Assembly (NCBI RefSeq): GCF_018780105.1
Contig: NZ_JADMKC010000007.1
Location: 372,001 to 436,000, forward strand
Source: Thiobacillus sp.
Lineage (GTDB): Bacteria > Pseudomonadota > Gammaproteobacteria > Burkholderiales > Thiobacillaceae
DNA: 64,000 bases
Direction of reading: 5' to 3'
Shown here: piece after piece, positions 28,405 through 35,124 of the stretch
How the letters are laid out: the number at the start of each line of letters is the position of its first letter
Numbering within the stretch: the first letter of the stretch is position 1
The notes under the pieces: generated by a model
Databases searched by the model: none
Told to the model about the DNA's origin: nothing
Seen by the model: the letters and a program-made list of their open reading frames with translations, nothing else
Position numbers and translations under genes: made by a program

Positions 28405-29082
28405 TCATTCCGCGTCGGCAAGCCGCAGGATGTCCAGATAGCCTCCGCGTACCATGGCCAGCGCTTCCTGCAGGAATGCGTCGTCTTCATCGACCACCGA
28501 ATCACCTGCCGTTTGTGCATCCAGCCGACGCAGCATCTGTACCCAGCGTACGCGCTGATTGGCTACCATTTTCGGTGCGGTCAGCCCGTTGCGGCGCAGT
28601 TCAGTCGCGCGGCTGACGAGGCGGAATTTCGCGGCGTCCAGTTGCGGCGGCAAGGGCAGTGACAGATCGAAGCTGATGTCCAGCCGGTAAGCCGGGTCAA
28701 GTGGCGCAGTGTTTGCAGGTGGCGGCCGCCATGCCAGCTCGTCGGGGCCAGGTGGAACGGGGCGTTGCGGATCGAGTGGAAATTTGTAGAACCCCCATTT
28801 CGCACCCATCCAGCATTCGAGCAGGACCCGGTCGTTTTCAGCAATGCAGAGTTCGCCCGTGGGCTGATCCACGGCGTCGTTGCCCGGCAGCGGTCCATAA
28901 GCGCGCGGGTCGAGTTTCCAGCGCGGGTAATCGCGATGGGGCGGGGCGCCGTAGTCGGTTTCGAGTGCGTGCCACAGGGCGATGAACTGGCGGTAATCGG
29001 CTTGATAAGCGGGGTTGCGGCGCAGGAATTCCCAGGCCCACTGGTCACGCGTCAGCTTCGTGTAGTGAACATCATCGTCCAT
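28405..29082 (-). CDS. Hypothetical protein with a WAWEFLRRN-type N-terminal motif
   Basis: The 225-residue protein is not assigned. The N terminus, LTRDQWAWEFLRRNPAYQADY, resembles a motif in small proteobacterial proteins annotated as transcriptional-regulator or DUF2285/DUF6499-like. The rest is Pro-rich in the middle and ends with a helical region rich in acidic residues. No signal peptide or membrane segment is seen. The ATG lies one base after the stop of the upstream lipoprotein gene, so it is the third gene of a selO-lipoprotein-hypothetical operon. Confidence 0.65.
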   Translation of the reverse strand: MDDDVHYTKLTRDQWAWEFLRRNPAYQADYRQFIALWHALETDYGAPPHRDYPRWKLDPRAYGPLPGNDAVDQPTGELCIAENDRVLLECWMGAKWGFYKFPLDPQRPVPPGPDELAWRPPPANTAPLDPAYRLDISFDLSLPLPPQLDAAKFRLVSRATELRRNGLTAPKMVANQRVRWVQMLRRLDAQTAGDSVVDEDDAFLQEALAMVRGGYLDILRLADAE

Positions 29083-29083
29083 G

Positions 29084-29800
29084 TCAGATCGGCAGGAACA
29101 GCGTGCCGGCGGCGTTGACCACGCCAAAGCGGATCGCGCGGTTGCTCTTGTCTTCGATGACTTTGGCCAGCGTGTCCTGGATGCCGATGAGCTTGCCGAA
29201 TTCGCGCTCTATGCTGAGATCGCTCGAGCTTTTTTTGCCGGGCGTGTCGGATACGAGCAGCAGCAAGCCGTCTTGATCGCGGCGCGTGGTGGCAAGCTCC
29301 CACGCGACATATTCGGTGTTGCGCGCTGCGTTGTAAAACTTCTGCGCGTCCAGTTCGGAGAGCAGATAGAACTCGGTTTGGTGATTGTAGGCAGCCATGT
29401 TCATGATCAGCAGCCCGTTCATCATCGCCATCACCCGGTCGCCGGAAAAATCCCAGCGGCTCGCCTGGGTCAGCAAGTCCTTCCAGTCCAGGTCTTTATG
29501 CGGAGACAGGTGCCAGTAGGGCAGGGCTTTGAACGGTGCGGCGGTGGCTGCGTCGGCGCTGGCGTAACCGGATTTTTTCCATTCGTCCGGATTGCAGCGA
29601 TAGAGCTTGACCGTGAGCGCCTTGAGACTGGCGATAGCTTCCTGCTGGTGGATTTCGACCACGCTGTCGACATCGCTCTTGGCCAGATCCTTGATGCTGA
29701 AACTGCGTACGCTGCTACTGCCGTCCTTGCGCTGAATGGTGTGCCCGCTGCAGGCAATCAGGGGAAGGGTTATCAGGCAGGCGAAGGCGGTCCGTTTCAC
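29084..29800 (-). CDS. Hypothetical lipoprotein
   Basis: The 238-residue protein begins MKRTAFACLITLPLIACSG, a lipoprotein signal with lipobox LIAC and Cys17 as the lipidated residue. The mature part shows no motif I recognise; it is mixed charged with one internal hydrophobic run (VMAMMNGLLIMNMAAY). The ATG overlaps the stop of selO by 4 bp, which indicates co-expression with SelO and the downstream hypothetical gene. Function unknown. Confidence 0.75.
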   Translation of the reverse strand: MKRTAFACLITLPLIACSGHTIQRKDGSSSVRSFSIKDLAKSDVDSVVEIHQQEAIASLKALTVKLYRCNPDEWKKSGYASADAATAAPFKALPYWHLSPHKDLDWKDLLTQASRWDFSGDRVMAMMNGLLIMNMAAYNHQTEFYLLSELDAQKFYNAARNTEYVAWELATTRRDQDGLLLLVSDTPGKKSSSDLSIEREFGKLIGIQDTLAKVIEDKSNRAIRFGVVNAAGTLFLPI

Positions 29801-31263
29801 GAAGAGCAGCTTACCTCAATCTTTCGTGCCCAGTCAGGCGGCTCGGCAGCATAGGCGGCGTTTTCTGGTTGCTCGTCGAACGGGCGGGCCAGCAACCGGT
29901 GCAGCCGGTTGATTTCGCTGTAGTCGCGTTCGTCCGCCGCACGGCGGATGGCCACTTCAGCCAGATGGTTGCGCAGGATGTATTTGGGATTGACCGCGCG
30001 CATCCCCTGGCCGCGCGCGGTGTCGTCCGAACCCTGTTGGCGTAGCGCGGCTGCATAGCGCAGCGCCCAGGCGTCGAAGCCGGCGCGGTCGAGGAACAGG
30101 TCGCGCAGCGGCGCGTTGCTGGCCGCTGTCGCGCTGTCGAAATCGCCCAGGCGGCGCATGAAGATCGTGTAATCGACGTGGTTCTGCGCCAGCAGTTGTA
30201 GTGCATCCATCAAGAGCGGTACCGTCTCGCCGCTGGCGGGCAGGCCGAACTTTGCGGCCATGCGCGCGACATAGGCCTGGCCGAATTGCTGCGGATAGTC
30301 GGCAATTGCAGCGGAGGCGGTTTCCACCGATAGCAGCGGCACCAGCGTTTGCGCCAGCTTGGTGATATTCCACGCCGCCACGTCCGGCTGCTGGTCGAAG
30401 GCGTAACGGCCGCCGGTGTCGGAATGGTTGCAGATGTAGCCGGGGTCGAACGCGTCGAGAAAACCGAACGGGCCGTAGTCCAGCGTGAGGCCGAGGATCG
30501 ACATGTTGTCGGTGTTCATCACCCCGTGCGAAAAGCCCACCGCCTGCCATTGCGCCATCAGTTCGGCGGTACGACGCGCGACCTCGCGCAGCAGTTCGGC
30601 ATAGGGTTCGGCGCGCGTCGCCAGCTCCGGGTAGTAGCGCGCGATGACGTAGTCGGCGAGATGCCTGATCGGCTCGATCTGGTTGCGGTAATAAAACACC
30701 TCGAACGAGCCGAAGCGCACGAAGCTCGGTGCCAGACGCGTCACCAGCGCCGCGGTTTCCTCGTCCTCGCGATAGACCGGGCGGTCGCTGCCGACGATGC
30801 ACAGCGCGCGGGTGGTGGGAATGCCGAGCGCATGCATCGCTTCCGAGCAAAGGAATTCGCGGATGCTCGAACGCAGCACCGCGCGGCCGTCGCCACCGCG
30901 CGAATAGGGCGTGCGCCCGGCACCCTTTAGCTGCAGTTCCCAGCCCTCGCCCGCTGCGTTTTTCACCTCGCCCAGCAGGATCGCCCGGCCGTCGCCCAGC
31001 TGCGGCACAAAATGACCGAACTGGTGGCCGGCATACAGCGCGGCCAGCGCATCCATCCCGGGCAGCAGCTGGTTGCCTGCCAGCGTCTGGATCGTCTCGG
31101 GGCGCGTTATTTCGCTGGCATCCAGATCGAGCAGCGCCAGCGCTTCCGGGCTGTAGCAAACCAGATAGGGATCGGGAACCGGGGTCGGGCAGACGCGCGA
31201 AAAATACGCTTCGGGCAGACGGGCAAAGCCGTTGTCGAAAGTGAGCGATTCAAATTTTGCCAT
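29797..31263 (-). CDS. selO: Protein adenylyltransferase SelO (YdiU family)
   Basis: SelO is a pseudokinase-fold enzyme that transfers AMP from ATP to hydroxyl side chains of proteins and is linked to redox stress. The 488-residue length is normal. The N-terminal part includes GHQFGHFVPQLGDGRA near residue 82 and LQLKGAGRTPYSRGGDGRA near 110; the metal/catalytic segment HGVMNTDNMSILGLTLDYGP lies near residue 245. There is no selenocysteine context; like most bacterial forms it lacks the eukaryotic C-terminal Sec. It leads a three-gene minus-strand operon and is divergent from doxX. Confidence 0.95.
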   Translation of the reverse strand: MAKFESLTFDNGFARLPEAYFSRVCPTPVPDPYLVCYSPEALALLDLDASEITRPETIQTLAGNQLLPGMDALAALYAGHQFGHFVPQLGDGRAILLGEVKNAAGEGWELQLKGAGRTPYSRGGDGRAVLRSSIREFLCSEAMHALGIPTTRALCIVGSDRPVYREDEETAALVTRLAPSFVRFGSFEVFYYRNQIEPIRHLADYVIARYYPELATRAEPYAELLREVARRTAELMAQWQAVGFSHGVMNTDNMSILGLTLDYGPFGFLDAFDPGYICNHSDTGGRYAFDQQPDVAAWNITKLAQTLVPLLSVETASAAIADYPQQFGQAYVARMAAKFGLPASGETVPLLMDALQLLAQNHVDYTIFMRRLGDFDSATAASNAPLRDLFLDRAGFDAWALRYAAALRQQGSDDTARGQGMRAVNPKYILRNHLAEVAIRRAADERDYSEINRLHRLLARPFDEQPENAAYAAEPPDWARKIEVSCSS

Positions 31264-31331
31264 GCTTCGATTTTAAGGCTTTGTAAGGTTTGAACGACCC
31301 GGCCGACAACAGGCTTATTCAGGAGAACAAC

Positions 31332-31796
31332 ATGATCACTAGCGTCAAAACCTGCGCCACGCGTGGCCTCACTATTCTTGACAATCTGGGCGGCTGGCTG
31401 GGAATGCTCGGCCTGCGGCTGCTGCTGGCCTACGAGTTCTGGCAGTCCGGGGTGGAAAAGTTTCGCGGCGACAACTGGTTCGGCGATATCCAGTCGCAAT
31501 TCCCGTTTCCGTTCAGCATGGTGCCGGTGGATGCCAGCTGGTTCCTGTCGACCTGGACCGAACTGATCGGCCCCGTCATGCTGGTTCTGGGGCTGGGCAC
31601 GCGTTTCTGGGCATTTTCTCTGCTGATCCTGGATGTCGTCGCCTGGCAGGCCGTCCATGCGGGCAACGGCTACAACGTCTGCGACAACGGCTTCAAGCTG
31701 CCCTTGATGTATCTGACGATGCTGATTCCACTGGTCTTGTCTGGCCCGGGAAAGCTGTCGATCGACCATAGTCTGCGCCAGCTTTATGGTCGCTGA
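31332..31796 (+). CDS. DoxX-family membrane protein
   Basis: The 154-residue protein starts at MITSVKTCATRG with CAGGAG 7-8 bases upstream. Four hydrophobic segments are visible (GWLGMLGLRLLLAYEFW, LIGPVMLVLGLG, FWAFSLLILDVVAW, LPLMYLTMLIPLVLSG), as in DoxX proteins, which were first described as a thiosulfate:quinone oxidoreductase subunit but are mostly of unknown function. A charged loop GVEKFRGDNWF after segment 1 is typical. It lies upstream of the HiPIP gene but a hairpin separates the two. Confidence 0.85.
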   Translation: MITSVKTCATRGLTILDNLGGWLGMLGLRLLLAYEFWQSGVEKFRGDNWFGDIQSQFPFPFSMVPVDASWFLSTWTELIGPVMLVLGLGTRFWAFSLLILDVVAWQAVHAGNGYNVCDNGFKLPLMYLTMLIPLVLSGPGKLSIDHSLRQLYGR

Positions 31797-31815
31797 TTTT
31801 CAGGCAACAACCAAT

Positions 31816-31841
31816 AAAACAGGATAGAAGCATCTTGTTTT
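31816..31841 (+). terminator. Hairpin after the doxX-family gene, probable terminator
   Basis: AAAACAGGAT and ATCTTGTTTT pair at 9 of 10 positions around an AGAAGC loop, with T-richness inside the 3' arm. It lies 20 bp after the stop. Confidence 0.5.
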
Positions 31842-31964
31842 GTGATGTATATTGGCAGAAGCTAATTTTGCCTGCAGACCTGTTTGGGTTTTAGGCGAAC
31901 CGGCTGGAGACGCAGCACCGAGTGCTGTGAGATTGATCGATACCACTTGAAAAGGAAATCAGTA

Positions 31965-32258
31965 ATGAACGAAGCCATGAAAACTTCACGCCGACAATTC
32001 CTGAAGGTCGGCGGTGCCGCACTCGCCATGATTCCCGTGTTGGCCGTATCCGGGAAGGCGATGGCCGCCACCAACGCCGCAATGCGCACCTCGATGAAAT
32101 ACCAGGACAAACCCCTTGGCGACAAGAGCTGTGCAACTTGCATGCAGTTCGTCCCGGGCAAAACGGCAAAAGATCTCGGCGGCTGCAAGATTTTTGCCGG
32201 CGACACCGAGATTTCCCCCAAAGGCTATTGTGTCGCCTGGGTCGCCAAGCCGAAATAA
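31965..32258 (+). CDS. High-potential iron-sulfur protein (HiPIP), Tat-exported
   Basis: HiPIPs carry a [4Fe-4S]3+/2+ cluster and act as periplasmic electron carriers. The 97-residue precursor starts MNEAMKTSRRQFLKVGGAALAM..., with a twin-arginine motif RRQFLK and a likely AMA-AT cleavage near residue 35. The mature part has the four cluster cysteines at C56, C59 (SCATCMQF), C74 (GGCKIF) and C89 (GYCVAW). AAGGAA lies upstream of the ATG. A partner is not encoded next to it. Such proteins are common in Thiobacillus-like and purple bacteria. Confidence 0.94.
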   Translation: MNEAMKTSRRQFLKVGGAALAMIPVLAVSGKAMAATNAAMRTSMKYQDKPLGDKSCATCMQFVPGKTAKDLGGCKIFAGDTEISPKGYCVAWVAKPK

Positions 32259-32287
32259 TCGGGTTCAAGTCTCTGGTAGCAAAACCG

Positions 32288-32312
32288 AACCCGGCCATGT
32301 GCCGGGTTTTTT
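32288..32312 (+). terminator. Intrinsic terminator of the HiPIP gene
   Basis: AACCCGGC and GCCGGGTT form an 8-bp stem with a CATGT loop, followed directly by a T-run. Confidence 0.88.
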
Positions 32313-32351
32313 GTGCGCTGCCGGATCAGGCCTGCTGCCGGAAGAACAAAT

Positions 32352-32431
32352 AAAAGGGGGCTAGCCTAAGCTAACCCCTTGTATTTTGATGCGCCGGAAG
32401 GGTTTCGAACTCCTGACCCCTTGGTTCGTAG
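32352..32431 (-). repeat. Distal att copy: partial tRNA-Arg 3' end plus its terminator
   Basis: The 80 bp match 34804-34882 with three substitutions and one extra G. They include, on the minus strand, the tRNA-Arg sequence from the anticodon loop to the 3' end and the terminator hairpin behind it. Here the CCA is mutated to TCA, and similarity stops abruptly at the anticodon loop. This is the displaced target copy expected after site-specific integration into a tRNA gene. Confidence 0.9.
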
Positions 32432-32460
32432 GATGGGAATTCGATAATTAACTGTATTTA

Positions 32461-32558
32461 ATCAATGTCTGGCACCACCCGAAACATTGATACGAAGCCC
32501 CACGAAGCCATAGTTAATGAGGGGCGTGCTTTCATGTGGTTACGTTTTGGCTACGTTT
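32461..32558. repeat. Short direct and inverted repeats next to the distal att copy
   Basis: ATCAATGT (32461-32468) and ACATTGAT (32484-32491) form an inverted repeat. ACGAAGCC occurs at 32492-32499 and 32502-32509 with 10-bp period. GGTTACGTTT (32538-32547) and GGCTACGTTT (32549-32558) repeat with 11-bp period. Helically phased repeats next to an att core resemble arm-type or excisionase sites of tyrosine recombinases. Confidence 0.45.
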
Positions 32559-32617
32559 GTAAGAGATATGATTACCCGGAACAAGGGGTTATTTGAGTCC
32601 CACGGTCGGAAACAATT

Positions 32618-34318
32618 ATGGATATGTCTCTTATTCAAGGCATTATTTCCTCACATATGAAAGATTTATCTCCAGACTCTTCGCCTGAGGCAAAAATTCA
32701 GTTCCTCGACGAAGATGAGCGCGTAAAGAAAAAACAAGACTTTGAGAGCCGCGCAGAATTCTTTCGCAGAGAATTTATCCCCACAATTCAGCCGAGAGCC
32801 GAGAGCGGGGGGCGGCCTAACAAACAAGATCTAGTTGGCATAGTGGATGCGCAAATAGTAAGTGACTATTGCAGAAAGTTGGGCGGTCTTGCAGAGGAAG
32901 CATCAAGATATGACTGGACGCACGACGAGCCGAAGATAACTGCTGAGTTTCATCGGCTAAGAATCGAAGGCAGTTTACGTCTGGCTAAGGCCCGCCTACC
33001 AAGCTTGGTATTTATTAGCTCAACCATTTCTGGGGAGGTCGACTTCACAAAGGCCCGCTTTCTCGGCCAAGTAGTAGCCTCATATACAGACTTCCTAGAT
33101 GACGTGTATTTCAATCACGCGGTGATTTCTGGTGTGGCGCTACTGACGGATACGAAATTTTCCGGGAATGCGTATTTTAGTAGTACTGAATTTTCCAGCT
33201 ATGCTGATTTCCCCAACTCCATTTTTATGGGTGATGCTTATTTCACAGATGCAGCATTCACCTTGGGCTCCAATTTCACAAGCTCCCAATTTCATAATAG
33301 AGGAATGTTCCATAGGTCAATCCTCTCTGGCTTGAGTTTTCTAGATGAAGCCACCTTCAATGGGTTTGCTGATTTCGAGGAAGCAAAATTTTTAGGTGTG
33401 ACAACGTTTAGAAAGGTGAGCTTTCTAAAAGGAGCCACCTTTCAGGGGGCGGTTTTCTCAGACAACGTTGATTTCAGCGACTCAAAATTCCCAGATTTAG
33501 CCAACTTCGAGGGCGCAGTTTTTACGCGCCAAGCCAGGTTCCTCGATTGTCAGTTCAAAAAACAGACCATTTTCTCCCGGTCACGGTTCGCACTTTGCCC
33601 GCGGTTTCATGAAGCGGTTTTGCACCAAGACACTTCCTTTACTGGGGCTAGGTTTGATTCAATGGCCCTTACAAAAAGGGTTCAACAAATGCTTGCCTCG
33701 CTTCCACTTGTTGGGCGCGTACTCCAAAAATTCCAACAAACTTTTTCGGCGGGGGACACCAGAGTCAACTGGGGGGGTGAGGCACGGGCATATCGTACGT
33801 TGAAGCTCTTAATGTCAAAGCATCAGGCTCAACATGAGGCGTCGCGATTTTTTGCTGGTGAGATGCGTTGTAGGCGGCGGGAGTTCGGGTTAAAACAGCC
33901 GGTCCATTATTTTGTCTCACAGTTGTACGACTTTTTTTCAGAGTTTGGACAATCGGCTGGGCGTGTCTTGTTTTGGATGCTTTTAATCAATGCGATATTT
34001 ACCTTTGGCTACCTTATTCAAGAGCAGCAAGACACCACTGCGGGGCAGCCTAGGTTTGCAATTGTTGAGCAACAGGGTGGAAGTAAAGCGACAGCCCAGC
34101 TTCCTCGTTGGGACAGAGAACACACTTGGCTGGCGTTGTCCATGCAGAGTTTTAACCCCGTGGCCTTCCTGTCCCCCAAGAACACCTGGGTACAAATATA
34201 CGATGGGGCGGTATTTACGCAGGGCGTGAGTCAGTCACTTATGAATCTGGTCCTACTCATTTTGTTGGCAATCAGCTTGCGAGGTCAGTTTCGTCGTGGA
34301 TCTGGGGGAGGGGACTAG
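32618..34318 (+). CDS. Pentapeptide-repeat protein with C-terminal membrane domain
   Basis: The 566-residue protein has three parts. Residues 1-130 are charged and helical. About 130-350 is a run of divergent pentapeptide repeats with F or L at the centre (e.g. VDFTKARF, AYFSSTEF, ADFEEAKF, VDFSDSKF, ANFEGAVF), expected to form a right-handed quadrilateral beta-helix. Then comes a linker with YRTLKLLMSKHQAQHEASRFFAGEMRCRR and a C-terminal domain with two membrane segments near 447-468 (FWMLLINAIFTFGYLI) and 538-556 (LMNLVLLILLAISL), with an amphipathic stretch between them. This layout resembles pentapeptide proteins annotated as ion-channel-like. Function is unknown; the island context suggests a defence, toxin or immunity role (inference). 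Confidence 0.85.
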   Translation: MDMSLIQGIISSHMKDLSPDSSPEAKIQFLDEDERVKKKQDFESRAEFFRREFIPTIQPRAESGGRPNKQDLVGIVDAQIVSDYCRKLGGLAEEASRYDWTHDEPKITAEFHRLRIEGSLRLAKARLPSLVFISSTISGEVDFTKARFLGQVVASYTDFLDDVYFNHAVISGVALLTDTKFSGNAYFSSTEFSSYADFPNSIFMGDAYFTDAAFTLGSNFTSSQFHNRGMFHRSILSGLSFLDEATFNGFADFEEAKFLGVTTFRKVSFLKGATFQGAVFSDNVDFSDSKFPDLANFEGAVFTRQARFLDCQFKKQTIFSRSRFALCPRFHEAVLHQDTSFTGARFDSMALTKRVQQMLASLPLVGRVLQKFQQTFSAGDTRVNWGGEARAYRTLKLLMSKHQAQHEASRFFAGEMRCRRREFGLKQPVHYFVSQLYDFFSEFGQSAGRVLFWMLLINAIFTFGYLIQEQQDTTAGQPRFAIVEQQGGSKATAQLPRWDREHTWLALSMQSFNPVAFLSPKNTWVQIYDGAVFTQGVSQSLMNLVLLILLAISLRGQFRRGSGGGD

Positions 34319-34369
34319 CTGCCAACAAGGCGGGCGCCGTGCCAATCTTGTAATCTTGCCTTAGCGGTG

Positions 34370-34397
34370 TTGAATATCGCTCCATGTTCCATATAGT
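34370..34397 (+). promoter_or_regulatory. Promoter of the Fic-inhibitor-like gene
   Basis: TTGAAT (34370-34375) and TATAGT (34392-34397) form a good sigma-70 pair with a 16-bp spacer. The predicted start falls at or next to the ATG at 34404, so the mRNA would be nearly leaderless, consistent with the lack of a ribosome binding site. Confidence 0.5.
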
Positions 34398-34403
34398 GCA
34401 GGC

Positions 34404-34574
34404 ATGGCTCCGAAATCCTTACTTCAGCAGAATCCACACTTGCGCAATGAGCAGGACTATCAGCGCGCTTTGCGCACTAACGTGCTTTCCTCAATGGCGA
34501 TCGAAGGCGTGAAAAAAGCAGCGGAACGTGCGCTGCCTCCTGCAGTTGCCAAGCAGCCAGCTAAAGCCCGTTGA
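34404..34574 (+). CDS. Small protein with Fic-inhibitory-helix-like motif, candidate antitoxin
   Basis: The 56-residue frame MAPKSLLQQNPHLRNEQDYQ... continues with RTNVLSSMAIEGVKKAAERA. S30-M-A-I-E34-G35 fits the (S/T)xxxE(G/N) motif of the inhibitory helix of class I Fic antitoxins such as VbhA, in which the Glu blocks ATP gamma-phosphate binding. A fic remnant ends at its 3' end on the other strand, which strengthens the link. A good promoter lies just upstream. It is too short to be certain; an orphan antitoxin or a small DUF protein of unknown role is the alternative. Confidence 0.5.
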   Translation: MAPKSLLQQNPHLRNEQDYQRALRTNVLSSMAIEGVKKAAERALPPAVAKQPAKAR

Positions 34575-34775
34575 TTGCTCGCCTGAACCACTCGCCTGAA
34601 AATCTCCCGCATCGGTTCTTGGTTTCTAGCCATTCCGGTCCGCACTGCAGCAAAGTAGGTCTCGCGCTGCTTGCCCTTGATTACACCAAAATTGAGCAGC
34701 GGCAATCCCGCCTGCAACACCATGAGCGTGGACAGCAAAACGTGACAAGCGTCCGTTGCTGATTAGCAAGTGGAT
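34570..34775 (-). pseudogene. Decayed fic (Fic/DOC AMP-transferase) fragment
   Basis: Read on the minus strand, VLLSTLMVLQAGLPLLNF followed by GVIKGKQRETYFAAVRTGM and EPMREIFRRVV matches the C-terminal half of the Fic domain. Just upstream, in another frame, ATCCACTTGCTAATCAGC is followed by AACGGACGC (NGR) and TTGTCACG, a degenerate trace of the active-site motif HPFxxGNGRxxR. A frameshift and an in-frame stop separate the two parts, and the rest of the gene is missing at the island edge. It cannot encode an active AMPylase. It runs convergent to the small antitoxin-like gene. Confidence 0.65.
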
Positions 34776-34803
34776 AGGGAGGCAACGGCACAAAGCCGAA
34801 AAG

Positions 34804-34831
34804 AAAAGGGGCTAGCCTAAGCTAACCCCTT
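34804..34831 (-). terminator. Intrinsic terminator of tRNA-Arg
   Basis: On the minus strand GGGGTTAGC pairs with GCTAGCCCC (one G-U) around a TTAG loop, followed by TTTT. An almost identical copy lies at 32352-32380 in the distal att repeat. Confidence 0.8.
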
Positions 34832-34882
34832 GTATTTTGGTGCGCCGGAAGAGATTCGAACTCCTGACCCCTTGGTTCGTAG
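34804..34882 (-). repeat. Proximal att copy, overlapping the intact tRNA-Arg gene
   Basis: The 79-bp partner of the repeat at 32352-32431 covers the tRNA terminator, CCA end, acceptor 3' strand, T-arm, variable loop and the 3' side of the anticodon arm, ending in the anticodon loop. Confidence 0.9.
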
Positions 34883-34914
34883 CCAAGTACTCTATCCAGC
34901 TGAGCTACCGGCGC
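34838..34914 (-). tRNA. tRNA-Arg (anticodon ACG)
   Basis: A 77-nt cloverleaf on the minus strand: acceptor GCGCCGG with CCGGCGC, D-arm GCTCAGCTGGATAGAGT, anticodon arm CTTGGCTACGAACCAAG with ACG at 34880-34878, T-arm CAGGAGTTCGAATCTC, and encoded CCA. It is the integration target of the adjacent island and stays intact because the element carries the 3' half. Confidence 0.96.
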
Positions 34915-34928
34915 ATTTGAGGTTGCGC

Positions 34929-34934
34929 ATTATA
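34929..34934 (-). promoter_or_regulatory. -10 element of tRNA-Arg
   Basis: On the minus strand a perfect TATAAT (GCGTATAATGCG) lies 14 bp before the tRNA start. The -35 is weak (GTGTCA at 17 bp or TTGTGT at 19 bp). tRNA-Arg is 55 bp downstream of tRNA-Ser, so it may also be co-transcribed with it. Confidence 0.6.
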
Positions 34935-34969
34935 CGCAGATTTCGCGTGAGTGACACAACTCGTTGGTT

Positions 34970-35063
34970 TGGCGGAGACGGAGGGATTCGAACCCTCGAT
35001 GCAGGTTTAAGCCCGCATGCTCCCTTAGCAGGGGAGTACCTTCAACCTCTCGGCCACGTCTCC
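34970..35063 (-). tRNA. tRNA-Ser (anticodon GCT)
   Basis: A 94-nt class II tRNA on the minus strand: acceptor GGAGACG with CGTCTCC, anticodon arm CTCCCCTGCTAAGGGAG with GCT at 35029-35027, a long variable arm (GCATGCGGGC...), T-arm GAGGGTTCGAATCCCTC, G73 and encoded CCA. Confidence 0.96.
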
Positions 35064-35075
35064 GAACCGCCGCGC

Positions 35076-35104
35076 ATTGTAGCGGAATGCGCGGGACAAA
35101 GCCA
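35076..35104 (-). promoter_or_regulatory. Promoter of tRNA-Ser
   Basis: On the minus strand TGGCTT (35104-35099) and TACAAT (35081-35076) are 17 bp apart, followed by the GC-rich GCGCGGCGG before the tRNA. The -35 overlaps the hairpin at the end of lysC. Confidence 0.5.
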
Positions 35105-35124
35105 CCTCAAGCGGTGGCTTTGTC
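35095..35124 (-). terminator. 12-bp hairpin with the lysC stop codon in its loop
   Basis: GACAAAGCCACC and GGTGGCTTTGTC are perfect reverse complements around a 6-nt loop that contains the lysC TGA. The 5' arm encodes the last Lys-Ala-Thr-Ala region of LysC. There is no U-tract, so it may be an mRNA-stabilising 3' hairpin or a Rho-independent terminator of weak type. Confidence 0.6.

Larger units (their letters stand above)
32352..34882. mobile_element. Small genomic island integrated at tRNA-Arg(ACG)
   Basis: Direct repeats of about 80 bp (32352-32431 and 34804-34882) bound a 2.45-kb unit. The right copy is part of the intact tRNA-Arg gene, the left copy a truncated duplicate. The interior is visibly AT-richer than the flanking chromosome. 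It encodes a pentapeptide-repeat membrane protein, a 56-residue Fic-inhibitor-like protein and a fic remnant. No integrase or excisionase gene is present, so it is either a remnant of a larger island or a cargo unit moved in trans. Confidence 0.82.

Noticed and set aside
29797-31263. Selenocysteine in SelO
   Set aside because: The frame has no internal TGA and ends without a C-x-x-U motif; bacterial SelO normally lacks Sec.
32352-34837. Integrase or transposase gene within the tRNA-Arg island
   Set aside because: No tyrosine or serine recombinase motif (R...HxxR...Y or equivalent) and no IS ends were found; the only long frame is the pentapeptide protein.
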